A stretch of 64,000 bases of DNA from contig OZ005689.1 in the NCBI GenBank assembly GCA_963930775.1, positions 6,015,141 to 6,079,140 of the forward strand. Reading direction: 5' to 3'. Origin of the DNA: Cliona cf. orientalis (Eukaryota; Porifera; Demospongiae; Clionaida; Clionaidae). Both the position numbers and the translations under genes were made by a program. The notes beneath the pieces were generated by a model that saw nothing but the letters and a program-made list of their open reading frames with translations, ran no database searches and had not been told where the DNA came from. Positions 38,201 through 50,282 of the stretch are shown here, one piece after another (position 1 is the first letter of the stretch; every line of letters starts with the position of its first letter).

Positions 38201-41200
38201 TTAATCAGGACACTTTAAGCAGTTCCAAGGGTGTCCAGAATAGAGGGGTTCTACTGTACATATTTAGTTTAAGCCTTAAGCATGATTATTTTGTTGAAAC
38301 TCTTTAGTTGAAGAGACAAAGCCAGAGGCTGAGGAGGTGAACGCACCTCTGGGTCCAATATCCAAGAAACTGGCCAAACTAGGACAGGAAGGGGGAGGAG
38401 CCAAGAGAGAAGGGGGCGGAGCCAGAAGCCGGAGGAAGCTGGAGCGTGTGAGGGAGAAGGGCCCTCAGGGACTGATGATTTCGGAAGAACAGGCTCGTGC
38501 TATCTTCAGCGCCTACGAACCTCTTGATGCAGGAGTGGAGAAGGAGGAACCACTCATTCCAATAGTGTGAGTTACCGTAGTTAATCGAATACAATGTACA
38601 TGTACATGTATGATCCAATTTAACATACGAAATTAGCATTTTACGAATTCTCATAACGTGTATGTATGGACCGATTGACGACCTTTACCAGAAAGCATAT
38701 GTTTTTCAAAATTACATAGTATTAGATTACATGTAAGTACGGTATACTGCTTCTCTAGCTATTGAAACATTAATATTTTGCTACACTTTCGAGTTTTTAT
38801 GCTTGTGTACACTTGTGCATATCCTGGTTTTGTGAGTAATATTAGCCTTTGATTCTGAGTATTCAAACTAGGATCATTTTACACATGGGGAATTTTCTTA
38901 GCTTCATTTTCAGTTCCATTCCTAGCTTTTTGATGTTAATTGCATGTGCAGTATTGAAGGGCTTGAAACGCTATGCATGGATTTATATACATATACATGT
39001 AGGTAGATAGTACAGCACCTCATTCCCAGGCCCCATTTCAATGTTGCACATGTAATATCAAAAAGCTAGGAATGGGGCGGCCTGGGAATGAGGTGCTGTA
39101 CTGTCCAATGTCTACCTACATGTACATAAATCCATGCATAGTGTTTTGATTTAGAAGCTGCACAGGATGTGCAATTTTGGCTCTACCGTCCCTCTTTCTA
39201 CATGTACATGTGTACGTATCCTTGCTTTTCAAATACCGTGTTTATGCTAATAAAAATTAATGCATGATCTAATTAGTGCAAGAAAATTCGCATTCTAGGA
39301 TTTTTCATGGTGTATCTTAATGGAGCGTGTGACGACCTTTACCAGGAAATCATGCAAAATTTAAAATCGTAATTGTTTTTTAGCTTTCGTTCTATTAGCA
39401 TAAACACGATACTTTCACTTTCAGTCTGGAGGGGCCTCTTCCTCGTGATCACTACCTCAGCTTCTTCTCTGTTGTCAAGGCAGCGTTTGAGCCACTCAAC
39501 GACAGGAAGGGGGAGCTGGGAAAGGTCAGAGCCGTGTACAATACATTTAATGTACTGTTGTAGTATTTTGTCTTCTTTTCCACAGCTCATGAAGAATGTC
39601 AGACAAATTCTTGTAAGTTGGATTATGGATAAGTTTTGGAACAGATTCTATATAGTCCTGCAAGAAGTTATCAGCCTGATTACAATTCAGATGATGACCT
39701 AGCAGTCAGATTGCTAGCAACTGGGAGCTGTTTTGTCAAAAATTTCTTGCTATATTATGGTCCCTTCCTCCATCTCTCTGTGCAGCGCACCCCAGAGTGT
39801 TGCGTGTGTTCCTGGTTCCATGATCGCAGTGACTGGGTGGACCAGGTGCTAGGGGCAGTGTGCTACATGGCTGCGGAAGTCGGAGGTGAGTGTGGTTTAG
39901 TGGGGAATGAAGTCCATGGGGATTGTCCAAAATAATAATTATGTATACCGTAATTCATGAAAATTTCGTTGTTGAAAAAAAATTTCGTTTTGTGCAAAAT
40001 GATGAAAATTTTTCGCGAAAATAGTTTACCTGTATTAATTTATACAGTGAATATATGGCGTGCGCTTGAAGTTGATGAAACTATTGCTACACAAATATTT
40101 CTAACACAAAATTTTTGCGAACGAAATTAACGTGAATTAACAGCAAAAGGATGTACCATGTACCCCTAGTTATTAAGGCTCTGTGGTTTGCTAACTTTGC
40201 CTATGCAGGCAATTTATATCTGGCTATCGCTACTTATAGAGTCTACCGACTCTAAACCAGCTACATGCATGTACCTTGTATAATATTCATTTCCATGCTC
40301 TGATGTCACAAATGAATATCAATTTTTGTGCATACTTGCCTGAAACCCAAGTCATTTCTTGGCAAGGCTGCTGCAGCTCAATAAATACAATTTTCTGGTA
40401 GTCTAGTGTGTAAGGAACATCTGGGCACTCTTGGGAGGGTTGTCCAGATGATCCTTCTTGTTGCCATGAGAGCTACAAAGGACTCTCTCTCTCTCTCTCT
40501 CTCTCTCTGTAAACTGCCACCAAAAAATGTCTCAATATATGATCCTTATTACCGTAGTTAATCGAATACAACACATGATCCAATTTAATGCAAGAAATTA
40601 GCATTTTACAAATTCTCATAACGTTTACATGTATATATGGAGCGATTGACGACCTTTACCAGAAAACGCACGTTTTTTACAATTTTTCCATGTGTTGTAT
40701 TAGGTTAAGTATGGTATTATCACAAGAGCTACAAAGGAGGACTCTCTCTCTCTATGGAGTTGCAATAGCTTTAGCCAGCCTGCACGTTGCAAATTTTACT
40801 GAAGTTTCATGACATTGTATGTAAACTTCCACCAAATAGAAATGCCTCAACTTTTGATACTATTTCATGTTTTCTGAAACCCATTCTCCACTTAACTGAA
40901 ACATTAGTACCAAACCAGTTTAAACTAAACTGTGTTTACATGCACCTGCTTGACCCCAGTTAAGATATTCATAGCCCACTACTATGCACATAACCCACTT
41001 CCAATCCACATCAGGATGTGGGTTATAACCCGGGTCAACTAATTCGATTTACAAGTGGATTATAGCGCGTTTACACATAAGCGAGTTAGTTTAACGTGGA
41101 TCCTGACCCAAGTTAAGGCCTACATGTAAATGGGGTTATTTTTTTCCACTTACCTTCTCTGGGAGGCACGGTGGATGTGACTATTTAGTGCTATTCAAGT

Positions 41201-44200
41201 ACATGTACATGTACATGTACATATACATGAATATTTCTGAGGGCAGGGATTATGTTTGCCTGAGCAGGCAGTGGGATGGTTACCCCTTAGGTTTAGGATT
41301 GGTACATGTAGTAGAAGATAAACCTACTGAATTTTATGTACGATGCTCATTTCTTCTGGTGAGCTTGTTTTTTTTTTCTAACTCTGTAGCTGTTTCTAAT
41401 TTCTCTCCTCTGCCTCACTTTGTTCCTCTGGTGGAGTTCAAGGACAGGATTGACCACTGGAAGTGGATTGGTGAGATTTGACATTACAATGTCATTATTC
41501 CTTGTCTACCTACATTGGAGACATACATGTACCCCATGCCCAGGAGTCTGCTTAGATTTCCTGCTAAGTTGTAGATTTCTAAATGTAATCACTATCTGGA
41601 CATCTCCCTATCTCTTCTTTCCAAGGGCATTTGTAATAGAGTTATTGTACTGATTCCACTAATTATTTAAGTCTGTTACCATGGATACTACTCCCTGTAC
41701 ATGGACATGTAGGTCACGGTAGGGACAGTGAACTGGAATTAATGATTCTCAGCAATCACTGGTTCAAATTGCTCGACAAAACGCTGGTGAGTTTAAAAAT
41801 GCTACTCCATCTCAAATCTACAGATGGTTTCATTACTGCAGCCAATAGTGGACTACTCTGACTATGAACCTCCACCCCCTCATGTGTGAGTTAATATTAT
41901 CAACTAACCCTAACAAAGTATATAATTAGAAGCAGCTGTTGTACTACTTCCATTCTCTTCACCTTTCAGTTGGACTAGCTATGTCTTTCGTCGAAGCACG
42001 CCACACGAAGTGGCAAGATTCAGACAACTGGTGAGTGCTTCCCTAGTCATATTCCATGCGCATGTGTATTTACATTTCAGGGTTCTCTACATAGTCTCGT
42101 TCCCAGACCCCGTTCTCAAAGGAGGGAAAGGGTCTGGTACACGTTGAGTGCTTTTTGGGGTGCACAGAATGATGTAATGATTATTATTAATGTGAATGAA
42201 TGTTTTCTTTGCATATTATGCCGTAGATCGGGATATTTTCGCCGGTAAAATATTTCGCTTGTAAATTTTTTGTGTAGTCTAAATTTCTTCGCCAGACTTT
42301 AGCGACCGAAATAGGTATAGGTCAACATACGTTACACAAATTACACATATTTTGCGTGTTTAAAAGGTCATCGACGAAAATTTTTTAATAGCGAAAATTT
42401 TGCGATCTACGGTAATATAATATTTCCCTAGGAGAGGGAGCGTTACTCCTGTCCCCACAAGGCGTTCATCTATCACGTTCACGGCTTTGAGGCTCCTGTG
42501 GGTCCCGTGAAGGTCAGCTGAAATCTTTACGGCACCTTCCTTTACAAAGCAGAACTCTGGTATGTTTTTGTTCATTCTTTGCATAGGGTTCTCGTGTGAC
42601 AAAGAAGGATTCCGGCAGCCGAGCTAGAGGTCACGTGCTCCTAATCCCTGATAGACCCACCTGTGTCACCATACTATCACTAGGTATGCTTACGATTACA
42701 AATTTAATACTATGACATACTATGACATTATGTAGTGTTCGTAACCTATATAGTCATTCTCTTCCTATAAATATGCATGAATTAACACCATTATAGTGTG
42801 GTGCATTTCTAACGTGCCCCCATAAAGATTCTGTACACATGAGTGTACATGTACACTGGCATTATAGCATAATGATGGAATCTTGATTTATGTAGTTCGT
42901 GATGCTGCCTCAAGACTACCAAATGGTGAAGGAACAAGACTAGATGTAAGATTTCAATGACTTTTAGTGTGTAATTTCAACCATTTTTTTATGATTTTAT
43001 TGCAGCTCTGTGTTTTGGTTCAAGACTCCCAATTTCTAGCTGACTCAGTCTCTGAAACTCAGGTAAAATTCACAAACTATGTTAGAGCTGCAAGACTCAC
43101 TGTATTTTTGCGTTGCTCATTTCACTTAGAAGTAATTAGTGCATACCATTTAGCTGGCCAAAACATGCGCTCGAGTTAATCAAAATTGTGGTGGCTACTT
43201 ACAATGTATGATCCTTGGGTTCTTCAAGGAGTGAGTGCCATTTAGAACTGGACGGCAATAATTGATCGAGTGATTGGCCATGCCCCAGTAGGACCATTGA
43301 TACCACGAGCACACGTGTAGATCTACTTGGATACAGCTGTTTTTTTAGTTAGACACATCTCGCTATGATAATATCATGGTATTATCTGAAATATTGCTTG
43401 TATATTTCCAGCTGAACAACGCTGTGAGTGGAGCTCTAGATCGTCTTCACTATGAGAAGGATCCCTGCGTCCGCTACGATGCTCCTAGGAAAGTCTGGAT
43501 CTACCTCCACAGGGGAAGGACGGAGGAAGATTTCGGTAAGCATTACTCTGCATGCAGTGTACATACATGTTAAGTGATATTTTAGTAATATCACGACATA
43601 TTACATGTATATACCGTATAGCCGGAAATATTGGCGGGAATTAAATTTGGTGATTGAGCCCAAAATCGCTATTGCAAGAATAATTATTGGCGGATTTAAA
43701 TTTGGTGGTTCTGTACAGGATCGCCATATGTATATTATATGCGAGTAGGAAATTTTTGTGAATTTTAATTTCGTGGTTGTAATATAGACTGCCAACCGCC
43801 AAATTTTCCGGCTATACAGTAATAGGCCTTTGGATGGCTTTGAGGCTAGGGATCATAGTTCAAGTGAATTTTTCGCATCAAAATAATTAATATCAGCCTA
43901 ACAGTGCATGTAAACAAACCAACTATGAAGACAAGTAGAGCTACTGAAAGCCATCGCTATGATAGGCCTTGTGAGAGCTTTAAGCATCTGAATTCACCGT
44001 ATTGTTGCATGAACTATTTATAGTACATGTACGTGACGTACAATGTCTTGGGGTGTGCTTCAATAAGATTACTAATTGAGAGTGTGATTTTTGAACTTTA
44101 GAGAGGATCTACTGGGCCTGTGAGGTGGCCGCCAAACAGAGGAAGATGCTTATGAGTCGACCAAAAGTGAAACCAGTGAGTTGGTGTCACTTTTAGTATA

Positions 44201-45188
44201 ATCTACATATTATACCGTGTTTATGCTAATAAAAATTTAATGCATGATCTAATTAGCGCAAGAAAATTCGCGTTCTAGGATTTTTCATAGTGCATCTTAA
44301 TGAGTGCATGACCCGCTTTACCAGAAAATCACCCAAAATTTAAAATCGTAATTTTTTTTTAGCTTGCATTCTATTAGCATAAACACAGTACATATATGTA
44401 GTCTATGGAGGTAGATCCTGCCTGCTCTTGTCAATGTACTTTGTGCATAAGTAGGAAATTTCCGTTATGAAAGAGGTGCCTCTCTTTTATCATCTACTGT
44501 AAATCGCGAATATTTCATTGTTAAAATATTTTCAGACCGCCTGGCTTGTGCGAAAATTAAATACATGCGCAATATTAACGATAATGTGGTACAGGGTCGT
44601 TTGTCCGAAAATTATTTAACGCGAAAATTTATCGCATGAAATATTTTAGACACGAAATATTCGCGATTAACGGTATCAGGAGTACATTACTACTGACAGT
44701 ATGTAGCAGTTTGCTGTCAGTACTCGCTTTATTTTTTGTAAGTTAAGTAGAGCATCATTTACTTATGACACGCAGAAGTACATGTACCTCCTTTGTGTTC
44801 AGTATTGGTATCAGCCAGCATTTTATCGTGTGTTCATGCTCTCACTTTATTTACTTCCTATAGAAAATAATAGTGAAGACCGATGGTAAGGAGGTAGTTG
44901 TGGAACAGGGAGGAGTGGTACAGGCGCCAGTGGAGGACAGCGGAAAACCCGTCAAGAGAACCGGGAAAACCGGTCCAACTGGCTCAACTGGCGGTCTAGC
45001 AGGAGTGACGGCTCACCCTAAGCTAGTGGGCGGAGTTTTGCCCACCACGGCTACTGGTGGAGGGGGTGGGGCTGGTGGGAGTGGTTCCATGGTGATGGCT
45101 AGTGTGTTGCCGTCCAGCAAGAGCCAGGTGATGGCAGCTGCTAAGTCTGGGAAGGGAGTGCTACAAGTTACGGCACCACCACAACCAT
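35280..45188 (+). CDS. NFRKB: NFRKB (INO80 complex subunit) homologue, exons 1-22
   Basis: Exons read as 35280-35345, 35420-35544, 36013-36083, 36615-36685, 37075-37277, 37585-37765, 38007-38049, 38308-38566, 39425-39524, 39586-39612, 39786-39885, 41390-41470, 41713-41786, 41824-41885, 41970-42030, 42432-42512, 42587-42683, 42896-42945, 43006-43062, 43412-43535, 44102-44175 and 44864-45188, all GT-AG and in phase. The N-terminal part (EIFSEVLSLDTWNHVI to NKKYRK) is the DEUBAD domain, which in NFRKB inhibits the deubiquitinase UCH37. Middle landmarks include CGQTEDMSSDDEED, FVPLVEFKDRIDHWK and CPHKAFIYHVHGFEAPVGPV. The winged-helix-like block (VRDAASRLPNGEGTR, SGALDRLHYEKDPC, KVWIYLHRGRTEEDF) is very close to the human protein. 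Exon 22 starts the low-complexity Gly/Thr/Ser tail. NFRKB is a metazoan-specific INO80 chromatin-remodelling subunit. Almost every intron carries a short MITE. Confidence 0.93.
35730..35846. repeat. Hairpin with 33-bp arms and a GAAACGTC core (ribozyme-like?)
   Basis: Arms 35730-35763 and 35813-35846 are near-perfect complements (AAGATTCTTTG / CAAAGAATCTT). The loop contains CTGAGGATGACTAG, a 6-bp stem and CTAGTCGAAACGTC. That order (CUGANGA, stem, GAAA) resembles a hammerhead core, but one base is extra at the stem II junction. It lies in NFRKB intron 2. Confidence 0.5.
36370..36571. mobile_element. TACCGTAGGACGGGTTTTAA MITE
   Basis: TACCGTAGGACGGGTTTTAA at the left mirrors AAAAACCCGACCTACGGTA at the right, about 200 bp, in NFRKB intron 3. 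The subterminal sequence is rich in TTGCGAAT. Confidence 0.75.
37396..37569. mobile_element. TACTGTAARTCGCGAATATT MITE, copy 1
   Basis: TAAGTCGCGAATATTTCGTT at the left mirrors GAAATATTCGCGATTTATGG at the right. It ends 15 bp before the exon 6 acceptor of NFRKB. Copies 2 and 3 are at 44495-44675 and 45196-45385. Confidence 0.75.
38096..38261. mobile_element. Pogo/Tigger-like MITE
   Basis: GAGGAACCCCTCTCTTAGG at the left mirrors GAATAGAGGGGTTCTACTGT at the right. It lies in NFRKB intron 7, inverted relative to the copies in DCAF8 introns. Confidence 0.6.
38573..38744. mobile_element. TACCGTAGTTAATCGAATAC MITE, copy 1
   Basis: It begins 6 bp after the exon 8 donor of NFRKB. The right end (AGTACGGTA) mirrors TACCGTAGT. 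It contains ATTGACGACCTTTACCAG. Copy 2 is at 40550-40716. Confidence 0.7.
38960..39150. repeat. Large palindrome with CCTCATTCCCAGGCC arms
   Basis: Nested arms GCTATGCATGGATTTAT / AAATCCATGCATAG, GTAGGTAGA / TCTACCTAC and CAGCACCTCATTCCCAGGCC / GGCCTGGGAATGAGGTGCTG enclose a short loop, in NFRKB intron 8. Confidence 0.7.
39234..39411. mobile_element. TACCGTGTTTATGCTAATA MITE, copy 1
   Basis: TACCGTGTTTATGCTAATA at the left mirrors TATTAGCATAAACACGATA at the right, with GTGACGACCTTTACCAG inside. It ends 13 bp before the exon 9 acceptor of NFRKB. Copy 2 is at 44213-44390, and fragments lie near 13300, 15630 and 49668. Confidence 0.75.
39946..40146. mobile_element. TACCGTAATTCATGAAAATT MITE
   Basis: TACCGTAATTCATGAAAATT at the left mirrors a decayed GAAATTAACGTGAATTAACAG end. 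It lies in NFRKB intron 11. Confidence 0.5.
40550..40716. mobile_element. TACCGTAGTTAATCGAATAC MITE, copy 2
   Basis: It is closely similar to 38573-38744, including the ATTGACGACCTTTACCAG motif, in NFRKB intron 11. Confidence 0.7.
42219..42414. mobile_element. TGCCGTAGATCG MITE
   Basis: TGCCGTAGATCGGGATATTT at the left mirrors AAATTTTGCGATCTACGGTA at the right. It contains a diverged AAAAGGTCATCGAC motif and ends 17 bp before the NFRKB exon 16 acceptor. Confidence 0.65.
43612..43821. mobile_element. TACCGTATAGCCGGAAATAT MITE
   Basis: TACCGTATAGCCGGAAATAT at the left mirrors AAATTTTCCGGCTATACAGTA at the right. It lies in NFRKB intron 20, and its ends resemble those of 12116-12707. Confidence 0.7.
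44213..44390. mobile_element. TACCGTGTTTATGCTAATA MITE, copy 2
   Basis: It is nearly identical to 39234-39411 (same ends, same interior), in NFRKB intron 21. Confidence 0.75.
44495..44675. mobile_element. TACTGTAARTCGCGAATATT MITE, copy 2
   Basis: It shares ends and interior (CCGCCTGGCTTGTGCGAAAA) with 37396-37569, in NFRKB intron 21. Confidence 0.75.
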
Positions 45189-45195
45189 GTAAGTA

Positions 45196-45385
45196 TACCG
45201 TAAATCGCAAATATTTTGTGCCTAAAATATTTCATGCGATAATTTTCTGTGTTAAATAATTTTCAGACAAACGACCCTGTACCTCATTATTGTTAATATT
45301 GCGCATATATTTTCGTGCATTTAATTTTCGCACAGGCCAGCTGTCCAAAAATATTCTAGCAACGAAATTTTCGCGATTTACGTTA
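45196..45385. mobile_element. TACCGTAAATCGC MITE, copy 3 (inverted)
   Basis: It starts 7 bp after the exon 22 donor of NFRKB. The interior is the reverse complement of copies 1 and 2 (GACAAACGACCCTGTACC). Confidence 0.7.
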
Positions 45386-48300
45386 CATATATCCCACCTA
45401 AGTATACCTAAGTATTATATCAGCCGGGGTATAACTAGGATATTTTCCCTCCCTGAGGGGTACAAGGGAAAATATGATCCATATTTCCCTCCCTCTGGCT
45501 ATGACCTTGACCAATCAGAGCCATTAATTGTTTTAGTTCACACAAGCAGTCACATCATCATACCTACTATATTTGCGTGTGCATCAGCACAGTGCCACTA
45601 CTGATTGCACCATGGCTGCACACACACTCCACTGTACATAGGCAGCAGACATTGTTTACACAGACACAGAAACACACACACACTAATTGATACTAATCAG
45701 GAACCAATTAGCTATCACTCGTTCTACCACGTGGCAAGTTCAACTGCAAGTGAACTGTGTTAGCTGCTGGTCCAAGTCTCAATAGCCATTGCCCGAGTTT
45801 GTTGAACAGTGAAACTATTCTATTTGTTTTCGAAGCTACCTGACTGTCTTTTTGTTCATGGAAAGCTGAAGCACTGGTTGATTTAACTAGCCATGGTTCC
45901 GTGACTCAAGCCATCCATCATCGGTTGCTTCTTTGCTGGTTTGTTTTTACTGTGCAACTCTCTTTCTATTCAGAACTATTGTTGCTAGGTTAGAACGGTT
46001 GTTGCTATGCATGTAGACTATGGTGCGTGTGACTTTTAGCCAATCAGGTGGGATGTAATTATATTATAATAGTTATAGCATGGTTGCCAGCGACGTAAAC
46101 CGCCCTTGTCCTCGGGCTACGCCCTTGGACTCGGGTTGGTTTACTGCCATAAATCCCTGGCCCCATGCTATAACTATAACATATACAGAGAATTAGAGTG
46201 GATTTCAGCTCACTTCGGAACATTCATTGTGGCCAAAAAAATCTTGATCTACAACATCTAAGAGCGCTTATAGTGTAGTGGTCAGCTTTTAAACGAGTAA
46301 TTTTGCCACTTCGTTTTCCACCAGTGTTTCCACTGCTATACTTGAAAAGGGGCGCTCCACCCTGTTTATGAGTGGCTGGTTTGCAAAAATGCTAGTAGCG
46401 ATTGAAATGTGGTTGTACTAGTGTACACAGCACATGCACACATATTATAATAGTAGATTGTACATATGCAGTGACTATCCAAGTGCACATTGCCTGCAAA
46501 AACAAATCATTCCCTCTTCATGTCCAATGCATGTATATACCATAATAATATTCAATGATAGTAATGTTAACACTCAATCACCCTGTTTGAATTCAGTCCT
46601 AGAGGAAACACTGCTGAGGTATAGGTCTCCACATTATTTACACATACACAACTGAGGACTAAAAGGCCCAAGGCTGTATAAATCGTGTAGAGACCAAAGT
46701 GAGGTATATCCCGGACTTGCATACCATGGGCTACGTCCATGGCCCTGACAACATATCCTCGTGGAAGCAACAACAGCGCTGGCTTTAAAGGTTAGATCAA
46801 ACAGCATCCAGCAACATAGCAAAAATATTTCAAAACACCATGACTGTGAAAATCATCTAGTATTTAATTAGCTTACCATCAGCTCATGGCCAAGCCTTCA
46901 AGAAGGCTAAGATACTTCGAACTTCCACAGCCATAGCTTTCTTGGCCAGCGCACTACTAAACCTCACAAAATGTGACTCCCTGCTGGCCAGTATCTTCCT
47001 CTACAGCTGCTCGAGCTCAAAGATTTGCTGACTCAGCATCCAATTACTCTGCCCACTTATGGAAATCATCATAGTATACATACGTGTGGTACTATTGCCA
47101 CGTAATTGTTAGTAGTAGTAGTACAGTCCTACTAGTGTGCCTGAGGTACTTATCAGACCTTGTACATAATTGTACATAAATACAAGGTTTAAAATTAAGT
47201 GATTTTTCAACCTCCGACATAATATAGAGAAATCTGATTGGTTATAACCATGGTACAATATATGTGTGATAATCCCTTACTAAACCACCAGGCAATGAAT
47301 GCCATTGCAAGGGCCAGCACTTGGGATCCATTTCCTGAATTTGATTTCTACCATGGACTCAGTGACGGATAATCTAGAATTTGTCCATATACATGATTGT
47401 ATATAAGTGTACAACGATCATAGCTTACTAGTACATACATGGGCTATAATATAATAGTTATGTGATGTCTCTTAACTTCTTAGCTAGAATTATAGTCTTT
47501 CAGTACTTGCCGATTGGCAAGTCTCTTGAATTGGCAACATGTGATTAACTGACTCCCTCCTTGTTAGGTAATAGTCTTTCCTTGGAGTTACCATGACCAT
47601 CACCTCTTCATCACGGCTAACTGCTGATACAAGGGTGATGTTTTGTATAGCAGCTTGGGAACCCATGATTACATGCCTATATCTGTTCAGGATAGACATA
47701 TTTGACAATCACAATGTACGACTTTCATAATAAACGAAATCTTGGCATTAGATGTACTGGTATAATAATATTACAATACTGGTATATAGTAGCTATAATA
47801 TGTCCAGTGTTTCATAGTCTTGCAAGCACAAGAAACCCAAATTGCTGTGGAGGGGAAGCTAATGCAAGGTATTGCAGAATCTATACTTTTATGTGGGGAA
47901 TTCCCAGGGCCATCCTCATATGAAATCCTGTAGTTTGTCAGCCTTATATTATTACATGATATCATTGTTTAGGTTAACTGTCTCCAATAATAACTAGAGC
48001 TCTCTAGAGCCCAGAACCCTCGGCGCGTTGCGTGGTGTTTGTTGCACATACAAGCTGGCAATGATAACTACATTGATCTCCTGCAGTGACCCTGAGTGCC
48101 CAGATCATGCTTCTCAAGCTCAAGTTGAGGGGTGTCGTACCAGTTTTGGAGGTGGAGTATGTCATCTCTGGTCTGGTGACTAGACTAAGCTGTATTCTGT
48201 GTAGGCTCGCTTTCAAGTTGTGCTCTTCTGGTGCCGCTATTTTTCACTAGCCTCAATTCAATATCATCTGCTGATTCTGATGCTATTACCGCTATTCTCT

Positions 48301-48587
48301 TGCTTTCTATAGGCTAGTGGAATAAACTGGAAGTCATACACATACACAGATTTCTGCCATGGAACAATATTTAGGACACTGCTTGCGGACCGGAGGCATG
48401 ATTTATACACTTATTTGAAATCAAATCACAAAATAGCTACAATAACTCTGCACAGAATATGTTGCATGTGAACTGGGTGGTAGAGAACCAAAGGTGCTAT
48501 AGCCTTGTACCCTCCAAGGGCCTGGTGCAAGGCTACAAGCACATTCATATTAGTACCTTACCAGCTGCTTCAACTGAAAAACAGCTG
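45386..48587. other. Gene-poor stretch in the presumed last NFRKB intron
   Basis: I recognise no exon or RNA gene. A foldback lies at 46065-46182, described separately. Open frames here are short and unconvincing. Confidence 0.4.
46065..46182. repeat. Foldback hairpin with a CCTCGGGC core
   Basis: AGTTATAGCATGG at the left mirrors CCATGCTATAACT at the right. The centre (CCTCGGGCTACGCCCTTGG) is rich in CGGG and GCCC strings, like the hairpin at 11047-11160. Confidence 0.55.
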
Positions 48588-49560
48588 GCCAGAGAGTGCA
48601 GCACAATGTATACGGTAGCATGACTTGCGTGTAAATAGAGACAAGTGCATTGGGTGTGGCTTGCAGGAAAGTCAAGAAGCTATTTAAACTTTATGCTTCG
48701 CTGACTATTGGCCCAGGCAGGCAGTAGCTTTACAGGAGTTGTAGCTGGAACTACTTAGTTGTATCTTGAAAGAAGTCTACTGTTGTTCATTCTGTCCATC
48801 AAAAAGCTGCCAAGGTGCGTGGAAGGATGGACTTATGGTGGAAGGTAGCGGTCCTGAGTAAAATTAATGTCACCAGAACTGGAGAACGAAGCGTTCTCAG
48901 CGAAATCCATACAATACATGGCTTTGAAACGCCATAAGGAATCATATAACACCGAGGTTGAGACTCGCAAATGAGGTATGTAGCAGTTACAGAGTTAACA
49001 GACAGACAGACAGACACACACACAGAACGACTACAGTAACCCTCGCACATGCGCCAAGGGCTTACAGCTGGCCAAGTTCAGACACGTGCTCTTTATAGAG
49101 TAGTATATTATAGCAGTACGCATGCATGTATACGGTAGCATGACATTCGTGTAAATAGAAACGAGTTGCTTGCAGGCCAGGAAAGTCAAGAAGCTTGGCA
49201 GTTACACTAAATACTTCGAGACAGTAACTTTGCAGGAGTTACTATCATTTTCTATCTTGAAAGAAGTCCAGTGTTGTTCATTTTGTCCATCGAAAAGCTG
49301 CAACGGTGCGTGGAAGGATGATCTATGGTGAAAGGTAGCGGTCCGGAACAAATGTCGCCAGAACTGGAGAACAAAGCGTTTTCAGCGAAATCCACACAAT
49401 ACATGGCTTTGAAACGCCATAAGGAATCATATAATACCGAACTTGAGACTCGCAAACGAAGTCTGAAGCAGTTAGAGAGTTAACAGACAGACAGACAGAC
49501 GGACAGACAGACACACAGAACGACTACCGTAACCCTACGGCGCATGCGCCGAGGGTTAAT
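48588..49560. repeat. Tandem pair of ~470-bp repeats ending in the GCATGCGC terminus
   Basis: The unit from about 48606 to 49064 is repeated at about 49127-49560: TATACGGTAGCATGAC, GGAAAGTCAAGAAGCT, TCTTGAAAGAAGTC, GTGCGTGGAAGGATG, AGAACTGGAGAAC and the GACA/CA microsatellite all recur in order. Both end in the same terminus as 13005-13257. Confidence 0.65.
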
Positions 49561-49796
49561 TATGTGCATGTAAGTACATGTATGACTGTGCTTACATGGA
49601 CATGATGTATATGGGGATGAGTGGGAGTATACAGTACTATACTACTGTTATGTGCACTATGCTATATACCGTGTTTATGCTAATAGAACACAAGCTAAAA
49701 AATATTTATAGGATTCTAATTTTAGCGCGAATTTCTGGTAAAGGTCATCACACGTGACATTAAGAGAAGTTTTAAAATGATTTTCTTGTGCTAATT

Positions 49797-50282
49797 AACC
49801 CTCGCCGCAAAGCGTAGGCGGAGGGTTACTATAATCATTTGGCGATTTTGTCCGTCCGTCCGTCCGTACGGTAAGGGTCGTCTGAGAGAAAGTACACATC
49901 TGAAGATTACCAGGCATCAAGGAAGAGTGGACACGTTAAGTCCTGCCCAGTGGTATAATAGTGTGCAGCTGTGCATGGTTGCCATTCTGTGCCTTGTTGG
50001 TCAGTTGTCAATGCATGCAGTGACAGTATAATTTAAAACAGGTAGTGGCTCTCAAGTCACAGAGGCTTTCAGTTAATCTAGTGATATAGCCAGGTGCCTT
50101 CCCCCTACGCCTATATCATGCACTGACTAGAAAACTTGAGTACCTCAGGTGCAGGGTATATATACGGTAGTATGTATCAGATTCTTGTTCAATACTCCTG
50201 ATATTAAGCAGGCATACACACTGAGACATGCTATAGATCTACATGTGCATGAGTCATGCATACGTGTAGCGGTGAGCTGCAA
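49797..50282. repeat. ATTAACCCTCGCCGCAAAGC repeat, 5' half
   Basis: It matches 18967-19520 closely (same TCCG microsatellite and AAGGGTCGTCTGAGAG block). A second short start (GCAAAGCGTAGGCGGAGGGT) follows at about 50278. Confidence 0.6.

Noticed and set aside
48004..48216. A minus-strand frame with a plausible composition
   Set aside because: It is short and flanked by repeats, has no recognisable motif, and no joining exon was found.
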